NCBI GenBank assembly: GCA_964035775.1
Contig: OZ038313.1
Coordinates: 6,652,749 to 6,716,748 of the forward strand
DNA length: 64,000 nt
Direction of reading: 5' to 3'
Origin: Osedax frankpressi
Taxonomy: Eukaryota > Annelida > Polychaeta > Sabellida > Siboglinidae
The notes beneath the pieces were generated by a model. It was not told the origin of the DNA and searched no databases. It saw nothing but the letters and a program-made list of their open reading frames with translations. Each line of letters begins with the position of its first letter. The stretch's first letter is position 1. Position numbers and translations under genes: made by a program. Positions 38,376 through 55,000 of this stretch are shown piece by piece.

Positions 38376-38474
38376 GGTAAGTTAATATTAATGTAAATCT
38401 GCTCTCGAATTCACGTTCCTGCTTTCATAAGAATACTAGAAAACCAATTTGCATACTGTTCTTCCTATCGTGCC

Positions 38475-38525
38475 TGTACACCGTACACCGTACACCGTAC
38501 ACCGTACAGTGTACACCGTACACAA
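38475..38525. repeat. GTACACC tandem repeat with palindromic units
   Basis: Five or so copies of GTACACC with one GTACAGT variant, giving local dyad symmetry (GTACAGTGTAC). Confidence 0.8.
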
Positions 38526-39796
38526 ACTACACCCACCACAATACGCATGTCCCTGCATGTTTACATGTATATAGAGTTGAGGCATTCCCAACAAAGTTAT
38601 TCTCTATATACCTTCTACTTCTAGCAATGCTCGTAGCGGACTAACTCGAGTAATCTCCCGGTAAACTAGAACTACTGATACTCCCTTAACTACTACTACT
38701 CTTAATATAATACCAATAGGTCATTATTACTAGGTTAGTAAAATATGTGTGGAGTATTTTACTTTTACCTTTGAATAATATATATATATATATATATGTG
38801 TGTATATATATATACACACACATATACTAACACAGACATACTCATACACACATTCACACATACATACATACATACACACACAAACACACACACACACACA
38901 CATTCAAACACACATATATATATATATATATATATTTATTAATACATATAGTGTTATAAGATATAAACACCTTATAAGATATTTTCTAAAAAGTCCCTTT
39001 TACATGGATTTAGATAGTTTGACCATTTTATAACTTATTCAAGGTTATGTGTATGTTTATAAATATATGTAATACAGTTTTTAGATATAATGATTAAACA
39101 TTTATTAGTTTATCTATTTATATATATAATATTTTCAAAAATATACTTATACTATTGTACATATATTGAATACTATTGTGAATATATTTAATTAATTGTT
39201 ATTAATTAATTAATATAACTTTAATAACCATTAAACTATACAATTATTTATTTTATATATAAACTCTTGATACAATTATAATACATATTTTATAATATCC
39301 ATTACAAATATATTTTGCTTTCATTTAAATTGTTACTTCAATATACTCACAAATTAATTATCTGCTTATTAAACAATAATTATTTAATGAAAGTTCAATT
39401 ATTTATTTATCAATATGATTATATAACATCTGCATATTATAAAACAAATATAGTTTATATTCTCCAAGTTCATATTCATCTTTATCTAATTATATTTATA
39501 AATATAAATTATAATAATTAAACTTTTCTAGCCAAAACAATATATTACATTAAGTTCACTATTAATATATTTGGGTTTATCTATCAATCTAAGAAATCGC
39601 TTTTTTCTAAACATTGTCTAAAAATGCTAAATTGTTGATATTTGTATTGTTATACATTAAATGTAATTAGATACAAATTATATATATTCATATGTTTTGT
39701 GTTTACTGATATATATGATTTCATAATTGATATTCGAATACTTCGTTTTGTATCGTTAATTTTTTACCTTCATCATAGTTATTTAGAGCTCCATCA

Positions 39797-40008
39797 ATGG
39801 AACGCGAAATCTCACCGGTACACTTGCACCTAGATTCATCTGAAATACCTGTCAATCACTCTGTTAGGGTACAAGTGAAGAGTCCAAGGAACAAGTTTTC
39901 TAATCAGGTGTGTGTACGTTATTTAAATATAACATACTATTGATAGTAAATTGTATACGGTAAATATTAGTTAAAATTATTCAAATACTAATATTATAAA
40001 ATATTTAT

Positions 40009-40075
<67 letters not shown>

Positions 40076-43000
40076 TACTGTTATTCATAATATAATATAA
40101 GGATAATGCACATTGGGATAATTAACTTCAAATATTGATGTACCATGATTTATTGACCTCGCATGACCCCGTACTCTAATATTCTGGTAGGGCTTTTTAA
40201 TTACTCCTATTGATTACACTATTTGGTAAAACGTCGAATACATTTCAGTGATTCGCCAAGTCCGATTCAGTGATTCGCTAAGTCCAATTCAGTGATTTTA
40301 CAAGGCACGCGCCTATTCCATCCACTTTAATGACTTCTAATAACTAGGGATATTAATATCCGATTCGCATCTTGTATACTACAATATAACGCGTTTGTTT
40401 TACGACCGCAGTTTGTGCGCTGTACCTGTGATTTTGAGAACAATGGAATGAATTACTACGCAATAACACCTTCTGGCGTCTACCTTATCGTACGCGGTAA
40501 ACTACCGTGCCATTTAATTATAACCCAACGTTGCACGCAGCGCTCTGCAATGTTTGTTTACGTATTTGTATATCCGGTCGACTCTACACGGAGACCCCTT
40601 TAATGATATCTATCAGATAAACGCAATGTTCAACTTCAAAACACTACAATTCACTAATCTTACGTAATCTAGACTAATTGAAATGGTTAACGTATTGCCG
40701 AGGTGAATTGAGTTGTTTTATTTGCCCACCTGGGAGCATTATACGTTAAAACTACTCCAGCTATTAGTTTTCAATAAAACATATTGTTATATCTATAAAA
40801 TAATTTTTATAACAAGTTTTCATTATCTTTTATATAATTTGATTAATTATTATTAATAATGTTAATATAAAATAATTATATAATATAATGTAAGAATTTA
40901 AAAATATATTTAATATAATATATCGTTGCAAATCATGGTTACATTATTGCTTTGGAAAATTGTGATAAAATACTAAATTATGAGATACTCGAGTGAATTT
41001 TATATAGAATTTTAAAGAGTTTAGAATACAAATGTGTTTCTGCTATATCAGGCGTTGAAATATATGTAACAGGTGAGTTAGCGGAGGAGTAATGGGTAGT
41101 GGGCCTTAAATAGTAATTAAAGAATATAGAACACTGTATTAATACTGTGCTAACACTACGCTAACACTACTATTGCTAAGCTAACACTGTACTAATACAC
41201 TAATTTGACGAAGTCGTGTTGGGTAATTTACACTAATTTGCTCAAAATATAATTTTGCCATATTTTTAATCCTATCCCGGAATAATACCAAATAGTAGAC
41301 AATGCATTTGCGGTGGTATAGATTCAATATATAATATTTACGTAATCAACAAATTAAAAGTGCCTGGATGTAGAGTTGTTCGGGCGCTTAGGTAAATAGG
41401 TAAATACCAACACTCTAATGTCGAATACGTATCTATTATCAGTATGCAAATCAAAGACTCTCTCGTTCCACGAAATCATCGCGAAATAAATCTCGGAGTA
41501 AATCGCCTTCCAGTCGAATATGGGTGCCGCCTCCTGGCAGAAGTAGCCACAACGTTTGTAACCCTAATGCACGTTAACTACCTCTAACCTACTCTAACCC
41601 CACTCTAACACTCTATACCCCACTCTAACCCCATTATAACTCCCTCAAACCTACTCTAACCCACTATAACTCCCTCAAACCTACTCTAACACCCTCTAAC
41701 CCACTATAACTCAACTAACTCCCTTAAACCTACTCTAACCCCACTCTAACACCCTATGCCCCCTCTAACCATATTCTAACTCCCTCAAACCTACTCTAAT
41801 TCACTATAACTCCCTATAACCCTCTATAGACCAACTCTAACACCATTAAACCTACTCTAACCAACTCTAACACCCTTAAACCTACTCTAACCTACTCTAA
41901 CTCCCTTAAACCTACTCTAACCCACTCTAACTCCTTCTAACCTACTCTAACCCCACTCCAACGCCCTATAACTCCCTCTAATCTACTCTAACCCCACTCT
42001 AACTCCCTCTAACCTACTTTAACTCCACTCTAACTCCCTCTAATCTACTCTAACCCCACTCTAACCCACTCTAACTCCGTCTAACCTACTCTAACCCCAC
42101 TCCAACACCCTCTAACCCTACTCGCTTAACTCACTTATACTAACACCCAACTCTCTACTAAAGAACTTTCCACATCAATAGATGAATAGTAAGAATGACT
42201 ATTGTTTGGAAGATGGAGATATAAATAGATCGCCTTCGAGGTACTCTCTTAGGAACTGTCATTGTATTTACATTTAAGTGTTTATTATTAAATCGAGCTC
42301 TTTTTGAATATAATTTAGTATGATTTATTGTTATATTTCGTGATTTGCATTCCAAAATCCTCTCCCTCCCTAAACACGTCACCCTAGACCATTACATTTC
42401 CTGATATGTACACCCGAGTTAACCTATTAACCTCCACATCGTGTCCGTACGATTTCCAGGAACAAATCGGACACCGTCTGCGAGCTGCAATTGACGTGCG
42501 TTCCAGATAAGGACGTGTTGCGGAAACGTGATTACGAACGCAAGATTGATGGTCTCATGGGTGAAGTGGCGTGTCTGAAGAATGAGGTTATTTCGCAATT
42601 TGAGCCCCTCCCCCTTCCCGATTATATTGCGTTTTGAACTCGGGTAGGAATTCAATTACACTTATGACTATCGGCAACTAGGCCAAAGTCCATTCTAAGT
42701 TGTTCTGTAAATGTTATAATTTTAACAAGATGTAGAAAATGATTCCACTTTTATGTATGTTATGTCTTATTTCATGTGTTCATCTTATGCTATATCATCA
42801 TTTTTAATGAACTTGGCTTCTATTAAGAATAGATTTGATATCTATTTACCTTATGAATATCGCTATGGGAAATTATTGTACAGTTAGTTTGAAATTCAAA
42901 TTCTACGGTGTATAATATGTTTATAGATATTTGCTTATAATTTGTTTATTTTGAATTGATTTAAGATATCCTAGTTTGCAAAACTTGTAGAATATTTAGA

Positions 43001-46000
43001 AATAAGAATAAAACGCAACGAGATTCAGATCAATTACAAGTACAAGATGAAACTATAACATCTACTATCTTTGATAACCGTCTAAATTAATATTATACAA
43101 CATTTACATAATCTGATAGCCTTCAGTATCTTTTACACCATCTGGCTACCTTTTATATCATATAATAACCTTTTATACCATCCAGTGACCAATCATTCAA
43201 CATCTTCTCCTGCAGATGTATCTCACCCACGGAACTTCAAATAATGAACCAGCTTTAGAATTGGTCGGAGGTAACTTTACTGACACCGAAGATATACTGA
43301 TGACGAAACTCGTAGAGGTTTGGGTACTTTCTTCCAAAATCGTAGGAACATTCCGTCCCTTTATATACTTTCTTCAATTGCTAGGCACTTTCTTCATCCT
43401 GGATGAACTATTTTATCCATATTTAATAATCGCGTACAAATTACTATAAATGATTAGGATGAATTTCATTTCCAATTTTCCTTGTTGAAAGGTTGAAATG
43501 GAAGGTCAACAGGCAGCCAAACAAGTTGCAGCTCTTGCTGATACTCTTCGTAGGTTGCAACAACAGGTTTCTATAGCAACCACTTTATTAGCGGGTGGAT
43601 CTTTAATTATTGTGTTCTCTACTAAAGTAATGTATTATCTTTATTTATATTTCTTTATTAATTCATCCAGGCCTATATATTTGTTAAGCAATTTATAATA
43701 TTATAATATCATTTTTATTTTGTATTTATATTTTTTAGTAGATAATTAAATATTCTTTTAATAATATCAGAATAGACACGAAATAATCTATACGCCAAAT
43801 CCACAATCTGAAAATACTTATAAAGGTATTTTATACAACTTCATTAATATAGGAAAGATACACGGGAGGTGGTGATCAGGAGATGCTCTCAAAACAAAGA
43901 CATCTCGTGCTTTCTAGATTAGTTGAGTTCGAAAGGTTTGTTATTTTCATCAACTTCATCAACTTCTTCCACTTCTCTATCTTAACTAAATCTCTTAACT
44001 TCTATAACTTAACTGAATACTAAATCTCTTAACTTCTATAACTTAACTGAATACTAAATCTCTTAACTTCTATAACTTAACTGAATACTAAATCTCTTAA
44101 CTTCTATATCTTAACTGAATACTAAATCTCTTAACTTCTATATCTTAACTGAATACTAAATCTCTTAACTTCTATAACTTAACTGAATACTAAATCTCTT
44201 AACTTCTATAACTTAACTGAATACTAAATCTCTTAACTTCTCTATCTTAACTAAATACTAAATCTCTTAACTTCTATAACTTAACTGAATACTAAATCTC
44301 TTAACTTCTATAACTTAACTGAATACTAAATCTCTTAACTTCTATAACTTAACTGAATACTAAATCTCTTAACTTCTATATCTTAACTGAATACTAAATC
44401 TCTTAACTTCTATAACTTAACTGAATACTAAATCTCTTAACTTCTATAACTTAACTGAATACTAAATCTCTTAACTTCTCTATCTTAACTAAATACTAAA
44501 TCTCTTAACTTCTATAACTTAACTGAATACTAAATCTCTTAACTTCTATAACTTAACTGAATACTAAATCTCTTAACTTCTATAACTTAACTGAATACTA
44601 AATCTCTTAACTTCTATATCTTAACTGAATACTAAATCTCTTAACTTCTATATCTTAACTTAATACTAAATCTCTTAACTTCTCTATCTTAACTGAATAC
44701 TAAATCTCTTAACTTCTATAACTTAACTGAATACTAAATCTCTTAACTTCTATAACTTAACTGAATACTAAATCTCTTAACTTCTATAACTTAACTGAAT
44801 ACTAAATCTCTTAACTTCTATATCTTAACTGAATACTAAATCTCTTAACTTCTATATCTTAACTGAATACTAAATCTCTTAACTTCTATAACTTAACTGA
44901 ATACTAAATCTCTTAACTTCTATAACTTAACTGAATACTAAATCTCTTAACTTCTCTATCTTAACTAAATACTAAATCTCTTAACTTCTATAACTTAACT
45001 GAATACTAAATCTCTTAACTTCTATAACTTAACTGAATACTAAATCTCTTAACTTCTATAACTTAACTGAATACTAAATCTCTTAACTTCTATATCTTAA
45101 CTGAATACTAAATCTCTTAACTTCTATAACTTAACTGAATACTAAATCTCTTAACTTCTATAACTTAACTGAATACTAAATCTCTTAACTTCTCTATCTT
45201 AACTAAATACTAAATCTCTTAACTTCTATAACTTAACTGAATACTAAATCTCTTAACTTCTATAACTTAACTGAATACTAAATCTCTTAACTTCTATAAC
45301 TTAACTGAATACTAAATCTCTTAACTTCTATATCTTAACTGAATACTAAATCTCTTAACTTCTATATCTTAACTTAATACTAAATCTCTTAACTTCTCTA
45401 TCTTAACTGAATACTAAATCTCTTAACTTCTATAACTTAACTGAATACTAAATCTCTTAACTTCTATATCTTAACTGAATACTAAATCTCTTAACTTCTA
45501 TATCTTAACTTAATACTAAATCTCTTAACTTCTCTATCTTAACTGAATACTAAATCTCTTAACTTCTATAACTTAACTGAATACTAAATCTCTTAACTTC
45601 TATATCTTAACTGAATACTAAATCTCTTAACTTCTATATCTTAACTTAATACTAAATCTCTTAACTTCTCTATCTTAACTGAATACTAAATCTCTTAACT
45701 TCTATAACTGAATACTAAATCGCTTAACTTCTATATCTTAACTGAATACTAAATCTCTTAACTTCTATATCTTAACTTAATACTAAATCTCTTAACTTCT
45801 CTATCTTAACTGAATACTAAATCTCTTAACTTCTATAACTTAACTGAATACTAAATCTCTTAACTTCTATATCTTAACTGAATACTAAATCTCTTAACTT
45901 CTATAACTTAACTGAATACTAAATCTCTTAACTTCTATAACTTAACTGAATACTAAATCTCTTAACTTCTATAACTTAACTGAATACTAAATCTCTTAAC

Positions 46001-49000
46001 TTCTATATCTTAACTGAATACTAAATCTCTTAACTTCTATAACTTAACTGAATACTAAATCTCTTAACTTCTATAACTTAACTGAATACTAAATCTCTTA
46101 ACTTCTATAACTTAACTGAATACTAAATCTCTTAACTTCTATAACTTAACTGAATACTAAATCTCTTAACTTCTATAACTTAACTGAATACTAAATCTCT
46201 TAACTTCTATAACTTAACTGAATACTAAATCTCTTAACTTCTATATCTTAACTGAATACTAAATCTCTTAACTTCTATAACTTAACTGAATACTAAATCT
46301 CTTAACTTCTATAACTTAACTGAATACTAAATCTCTTAACTTCTATAACTTAACTGAATACTAAATCTCTTAACTTCTATAACTTAACTGAATACTAAAT
46401 CTCTTAACTTCTATAACTTAACTGAATACTAAATCTCTTAACTTCTATAACTTAACTGAATACTAAATCTCTTAACTTCTATAACTTAACTGAATACTAA
46501 ATCTCTTAACTTCTATAACTTAACTGAATACTAAATCTCTTAACTTCTATATCTTAACTTAATACTAAATCTCTTAACTTCTCTATCTTAACTGAATACT
46601 AAATCTCTTAACTTCTATAACTTAACTGAATACTAAATCTCTTAACTTCTATAACTTAACTGAATACTAAATCTCTTAACTTCTATAACTTAACTGAATA
46701 CTAAATCTCTTAACTTCTATATCTTAACTTAATACTAAATCTCTTAACTTCTATAACTTAACTGAATACTAAATCTCTTAACTTCTATATCTTAACTGAA
46801 TACTAAATCTCTTAACTTCTATATCTTAACTGAATACTAAATCTCTTAACTTCTATATCTTAACTGAATACTAAATCTCTTAACTTCTATAACTTAACTG
46901 AATACTAAATCTCTTAACTTCTATAACTTAACTGAATACTAAATCTCTTAACTTCTATAACTTAACTGAATACTAAATCTCTTAACTTCTATATCTTAAC
47001 TGAATATTAAATCTCTTAACTTCTATATCTTAACTGAATACTAAATCTCTTAACTTCTATAACTTAACTTAATACTAAATCTATTAACTTCTATATCTTA
47101 ACTGAATACTAAATCTCTTAACTTCTATAACTTAACTGAATACTAAATCTCTTAACTTCTATAACTTAACTGAATACTAAATCTCTTAACTTCTATAACT
47201 TAACTGAATACTAAATCTCTTAACTTCTATAACTTAACTGAATACTAAATCTCTTAACTTCTATACCTTAACTGAATACTAAATCTCTTAACTTCTATAA
47301 CTTAACTGAATACTAAATCTCTTAACTTCTATATCTTAACTAAATACTAAATCTCTTAACTTCTATAACTTAACTGAATACTAAATCTCTTAACTTCTCT
47401 ATCTTAACTGAATACTAAATCTCTTAACTTCTATAACTTAACTGAATACTAAATCTCTTAACTTCTATAACTTAACTGAATACTAAATCTCTTAACTTCT
47501 TAATCTTAACTGAATACTAAATCTCTTAACTTCTATAACTTAACTGAATACTAAATCTCTTAACTTCTTAATCTTAACTGAATACTAAATCTCTTAACTT
47601 CTATAACTTAACTGAATACTAAATCTCTTAACTTCTATAACTTAACTGAATACTAAATCTCTTAACTTCTATAACTTAACTTAATACTAAATCTATTAAC
47701 TTCTATATCTTAACTGAATACTAAATCTCTTAACTTCTATAACTTAACTGAATACTAAATCTCTTAACTTCTATAACTTAACTGAATACTAAATCTCTTA
47801 ACTTCTGTAACTTAACTGAATACTAAATCTCTTAACTTCTATAACTTAACTGAATACTAAATCTCTTAACTTCTATACCTTAACTGAATACTAAATCGCT
47901 TAACTTCTATATCTTAACTGAATACTAAATCTCTTAACTTCTATATCTTAACTTAATACTAAATCTCTTAACTTCTATATCTTAACTGAATACTAAATCT
48001 CTTAACTTCTATAACTTAACTGAATACTAAATCTCTTAACTTCTATAACTTAACTGAATACTAAATCTCTTAACTTCTATAACTTAACTGAATACTAAAT
48101 CTCTTAACTTCTATAACTTAACTGAATACTAAATCTCTTAACTTCTATAACTTAACTGAATACTAAATCTCTTAACTTCTATAACTTAACTGAATACTAA
48201 ATCTCTTAACTTCTATATCTTAACTGAATACTAAATCTCTTAACTTCTATAACTTAACTGAATACTAAATCTCTTAACTTCTATAACTTAACTGAATACT
48301 AAATCTCTTAACTTCTATAACTTAACTGAATACTAAATCTCTTAACTTCTATAACTTAACTGAATACTAAATCTCTTAACTTCTATAACTTAACTGAATA
48401 CTAAATCTCTTAACTTCTATATCTTAACTTAATACTAAATCTCTTAACTTCTCTATCTTAACTGAATACTAAATCTCTTAACTTCTATAACTTAACTGAA
48501 TACTAAATCTCTTAACTTCTATATCTTAACTGAATACTAAATCTCTTAACTTCTATAACTTAACTGAATACTAAATCTCTTAACTTCTATAACTTAACTG
48601 AATACTAAATCTCTTAACTTCTATAACTTAACTGAATACTAAATCTCTTAACTTCTATATCTTAACTTAATACTAAATCTCTTAACTTCTATAACTTAAC
48701 TGAATACTAAATCTCTTAACTTCTATATCTTAACTGAATACTAAATCTCTTAACTTCTATATCTTAACTGAATACTAAATCTCTTAACTTCTATATCTTA
48801 ACTGAATACTAAATCTCTTAACTTCTATAACTTAACTGAATACTAAATCTCTTAACTTCTATATCTTAACTGAATACTAAATCTCTTAACTTCTATAACT
48901 TAACTGAATACTAAATCTCTTAACTTCTATATCTTAACTGAATACTAAATCTCTTAACTTCTATATCTTAACTGAATACTAAATCTCTTAACTTCTATAA

Positions 49001-52000
49001 CTTAACTTAATACTAAATCTATTAACTTCTATATCTTAACTGAATACTAAATCTCTTAACTTCTATAACTTAACTGAATACTAAATCTCTTAACTTCTAT
49101 AACTTAACTGAATACTAAATCTCTTAACTTCTATAACTTAACTGAATACTAAATCTCTTAACTTCTATAACTTAACTGAATACTAAATCTCTTAACTTCT
49201 ATACCTTAACTGAATACTAAATCTCTTAACTTCTATAACTTAACTGAATACTAAATCTCTTAACTTCTATATCTTAACTAAATACTAAATCTCTTAACTT
49301 CTATAACTTAACTGAATACTAAATCTCTTAACTTCTCTATCTTAACTGAATACTAAATCTCTTAACTTCTATAACTTAACTGAATACTAAATCTCTTAAC
49401 TTCTATAACTTAACTGAATACTAAATCTCTTAACTTCTTAATCTTAACTGAATACTAAATCTCTTAACTTCTATAACTTAACTGAATACTAAATCTCTTA
49501 ACTTCTATAACTTAACTGAATACTAAATCTCTTAACTTCTATAACTTAACTGAATACTAAATCTCTTAACTTCTATATCTTAACTGAATACTAAATCTCT
49601 TAACTTCTATAACTTAACTGAATACTAAATCTCTTAACTTCTATAACTTAACTGAATACTAAATCTCTTAACTTCTATAACTTAACTGAATACTAAATCT
49701 CTTAACTTCTATATCTTAACTTAATACTAAATCTCTTAACTTCTATAACTTAACTGAATACTAAATCTCTTAACTTCTATAACTTAACTGAATACTAAAT
49801 CTCTTAACTTCTATAACTTAACTTAATACTAAATCTATTAACTTCTATATCTTAACTGAATACTAAATCTCTTAACTTCTATAACTTAACTGAATACTAA
49901 ATCTCTTAACTTCTATAACTTAACTGAATACTAAATCTCTTAACTTCTGTAACTTAACTGAATACTAAATCTCTTAACTTCTATAACTTAACTGAATACT
50001 AAATCTCTTAACTTCTATACCTTAACTGAATACTAAATCTCTTAACTTCTTAATCTTAACTGAATACTAAATCTCTTAACTTCTATAACTTAACTGAATA
50101 CTAAATCTCTTAACTTCTATAACTTAACTGAATACTAAATCTCTTAACTTCTATATCTTAACTGAATACTAAATCTCTTAACTTCTATAACTTAACTGAA
50201 TACTAAATCTCTTAACTTCTATATCTTAACTGAATACTAAATCTCTTAACTTCTATAACTTAACTGAATACTAAATCTCTTAACTTCTATATCTTAACTG
50301 AATACTAAATCTCTTAACTTCTATAACTTAACTTAATACTAAATCTCTTAACTTCTATAACTTAACTGAATACTAAATCTCTTAACTTCTATATCTTAAC
50401 TGAATACTAAATCTCTTAACTTCTATATCTTAACTGAATACTAAATCTCTTAACTTCTATAACTTAACTGAATACTAAATCTCTTAACTTCTATATCTTA
50501 ACTGAATACTAAATCTCTTAACTTCTATATCTTAACTGAATACTAAATCTCTTAACTTCTATATCTTAACTGAATACTAAATCTCTTAACTTCTATAACT
50601 TAACTTAATACTAAATCTCTTAACTTCTATAACTTAACTGAATACTAAATCTCTTAACTTCTATAACTTAACTGAATACTAAATCTCTTAACTTCTATAA
50701 CTTAACTGAATACTAAATCTCTTAACTTCTATATCTTAACTGAATACTAAATCTCTTAACTTCTATAACTTAACTGAATACTAAATCTCTTAACTTCTAT
50801 ATCTTAACTGAATACTAAATCTCTTAACTTCTATATCTTAACTGAATACTAAATCTCTTAACTTCTATAACTTAACTGAATACTAAATCTCTTAACTTCT
50901 ATATCTTAACTGAATACTAAATCTCTTAACTTCTATAACTTAACTGAATACTAAATCTCTTAACTTCTATATCTTAACTGAATACTAAATCTCTTAACTT
51001 CTATATCTTAACTGAATACTAAATCTCTTAACTTCTATAACTTAACTGAATACTAAATCTCTCAACTTCTATATCTTAACTGAATACTAAATCTCTTAAC
51101 TTCTATAACTTAACTTAATACTAAATCTCTTAACTTCTATAACTTAACTGAATACTAAATCTCTTAACTTCTATAACTTAACTGAATACTAAATCTCTTA
51201 ACTTCTATAACTTAACTGAATACTAAATCTCTTAACTTCTATATCTTAACTGAATACTAAATCTCTTAACTTCTATAACTTAACTGAATACTAAATCTCT
51301 TAACTTCTATAACTTAACTGAATACTAAATCTCTTAACTTCTATAACTTAACTGAATACTAAATCTCTTAACTTCTATATCTTAACTTAATACTAAATCT
51401 CTTAACTTCTATAACTTAACTGAATACTAAATCTCTTAACTTCTATAACTTAACTGAATACTAAATCTCTTAACTTCTATAACTTAACTTAATACTAAAT
51501 CTATTAACTTCTATATCTTAACTGAATACTAAATCTCTTAACTTCTATAACTTAACTGAATACTAAATCTCTTAACTTCTATAACTTAACTGAATACTAA
51601 ATCTCTTAACTTCTGTAACTTAACTGAATACTAAATCTCTTAACTTCTATAACTTAACTGAATACTAAATCTCTTAACTTCTATACCTTAACTGAATACT
51701 AAATCTCTTAACTTCTTAATCTTAACTGAATACTAAATCTCTTAACTTCTATAACTTAACTGAATACTAAATCTCTTAACTTCTATAACTTAACTGAATA
51801 CTAAATCTCTTAACTTCTATATCTTAACTGAATACTAAATCTCTTAACTTCTATAACTTAACTGAATACTAAATCTCTTAACTTCTATATCTTAACTGAA
51901 TACTAAATCTCTTAACTTCTATAACTTAACTGAATACTAAATCTCTTAACTTCTATAACTTAACTGAATACTAAATCTCTTAACTTCTATAACTTAACTG

Positions 52001-55000
52001 AATACTAAATCTCTTAACTTCTATATCTTAACTGAATACTAAATCTCTTAACTTCTATATCTTAACTAAATACTAAATCTCTTAACTTCTATATCTTAAC
52101 TGAATACTAAATCTATTAACTTCTATAACTTAACTGAATACTAAATCTCTTAACTTCTATAACTTAACTGAATACTAAATCTCTTAACTTCTATAACTTA
52201 ACTGAATACTAAATCTCTTAACTTCTATAACTTAACTGAATACTAAATCTCTTAACTTCTATAACTTAACTGAATACTAAATCTCTTAACTTCTATAACT
52301 TAACTGAATACTAAATCTCTTAACTTCTATATCTTAACTGAATACTAAATCTCTTAACTTCTATAACTTAGCTGAATACTAAATCTCTTAACTTCTCTAT
52401 CTTAACTGAATACTAAATCTCTTAACTTCTATAACTTAACTGAATACTAAATCTCTTAACTTCTATAACTTAACTGAATACTAAATCTCTTAACTTCTAT
52501 AACTTAACTGAATACTAAATCTCTTAACTTCTATAACTTAACTGAATACTAAATCTCTTAACTTCTATATCTTAACTGAATACTAAATCTCTTAACTTCT
52601 ATAACTTAACTGAATACTAAATCTCTTAACTTCTATAACTTAACTGAATACTAAATCTCTTAACTTCTATAATTTAACTGAATACTAAATCTCTTAACTT
52701 CTATAACTTAACTTAATACTAAATCTCTTAACTTCTATATCTTAACTGAATACTAAATCTCTTAACTTCTATAACTTAACTGAATACTAAATCTCTTAAC
52801 TTCTATATCTTAACTGAATACTAAATCTCTTAACTTCTATATCTTAACTTAATACTAAATCTCTTAACTTCTATAACTTAACTGAATACTAAATCTCTTA
52901 ACTTCTATATCTTAACTGAATACTAAATCTCTTAACTTCTATATCTTAACTGAATACTAAATCTCTTAACTTCTATAACTTAACTGAATACTAAATCTCT
53001 TAACTTCTATATCTTAACTGAATACTAAATCTCTTAACTTCTATAACTTAACTGAATACTAAATCTCTTAACTTCTATATCTTAACTGAATACTAAATCT
53101 CTTAACTTCTATAACTTAACTGAATACTAAATCTCTTAACTTCTATATCTTAACTGAATACTAAATCTCTTAACTTCTATAACTTAACTTAATACTAAAT
53201 CTCTTAACTTCTATAACTTAACTGAATACTAAATCTCTTAACTTCTATATCTTAACTGAATACTAAATCTCTTAACTTCTATATCTTAACTGAATACTAA
53301 ATCTCTTAACTTCTATAACTTAACTGAATACTAAATCTCTTAACTTCTATATCTTAACTGAATACTAAATCTCTTAACTTCTATATCTTAACTGAATACT
53401 AAATCTCTTAACTTCTATAACTTAACTGAATACTAAATCTCTTAACTTCTATATCTTAACTGAATACTAAATCTCTTAACTTCTATATCTTAACTGAATA
53501 CTAAATCTCTTAACTTCTATAACTTAACTGAATACTAAATCTCTTAACTTCTATATCTTAACTGAATACTAAATCTCTTAACTTCTATATCTTAACTGAA
53601 TACTAAATCTCTTAACTTCTATATCTTAACTGAATACTAAATCTCTTAACTTCTATAACTTAACTTAATACTAAATCTCTTAACTTCTATAACTTAACTG
53701 AATACTAAATCTCTTAACTTCTATATCTTAACTGAATACTAAATCTCTTAACTTCTATAACTTAACTGAATACTAAATCTCTTAACTTCTATAACTTAAC
53801 TGAATACTAAATCTCTTAACTTCTATAATTTAACTGAATACTAAATCTCTTAACTTCTATAACTTAACTTAATACTAAATCTCTTAACTTCTATATCTTA
53901 ACTGAATACTAAATCTCTTAACTTCTATAACTTAACTGAATACTAAATCTCTTAACTTCTATATCTTAACTGAATACTAAATCTCTTAACTTCTATATCT
54001 TAACTTAATACTAAATCTCTTAACTTCTATAACTTAACTGAATACTAAATCTCTTAACTTCTATATCTTAACTGAATACTAAATCTCTTAACTTCTATAT
54101 CTTAACTGAATACTAAATCTCTTAACTTCTATAACTTAACTGAATACTAAATCTCTTAACTTCTATATCTTAACTGAATACTAAATCTCTTAACTTCTAT
54201 AACTTAACTGAATACTAAATCTCTTAACTTCTATATCTTAACTGAATACTAAATCTCTTAACTTCTATAACTTAACTGAATACTAAATCTCTTAACTTCT
54301 ATATCTTAACTGAATACTAAATCTCTTAACTTCTATAACTTAACTTAATACTAAATCTCTTAACTTCTATAACTTAACTGAATACTAAATCTCTTAACTT
54401 CTATATCTTAACTGAATACTAAATCTCTTAACTTCTATATCTTAACTGAATACTAAATCTCTTAACTTCTATAACTTAACTGAATACTAAATCTCTTAAC
54501 TTCTATATCTTAACTGAATACTAAATCTCTTAACTTCTATATCTTAACTGAATACTAAATCTCTTAACTTCTATAACTTAACTGAATACTAAATCTCTTA
54601 ACTTCTATATCTTAACTGAATACTAAATCTCTTAACTTCTATATCTTAACTGAATACTAAATCTCTTAACTTCTATAACTTAACTGAATACTAAATCTCT
54701 TAACTTCTATATCTTAACTGAATACTAAATCTCTTAACTTCTATATCTTAACTGAATACTAAATCTCTTAACTTCTATATCTTAACTGAATACTAAATCT
54801 CTTAACTTCTATAACTTAACTGAATACTAAATCTCTTAACTTCTATAACTTAACTGAATACTAAATCTCTTAACTTCTATATCTTAACTGAATACTAAAT
54901 CTCTTAACTTCTATAACTTAACTGAATACTAAATCTCTTAACTTCTATATCTTAACTGAATACTAAATCTCTTAACTTCTATATCTTAACTGAATACTAA

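Larger units (their letters stand above)
37513..39796. other. intergenic DNA upstream of ODF2
   Basis: AT-rich. It contains the CArG-like palindromes (37929-37996), a degenerate minisatellite (38105-38375), a GTACACC repeat (38475-38525) and TA/CA microsatellites (38780-38935). No coding exon was supported. The ODF2 5' untranslated exon and promoter should lie here; CTATAG|GTAAGT at about 38383 is one possible non-coding exon end. Confidence 0.4.

Noticed and set aside
40415-40603. 62-codon frame MRCTCDFENNGMNYYAITPS
   Set aside because: It lies in the first ODF2 intron, has no splice or conservation support, and its start is an arbitrary in-frame codon.
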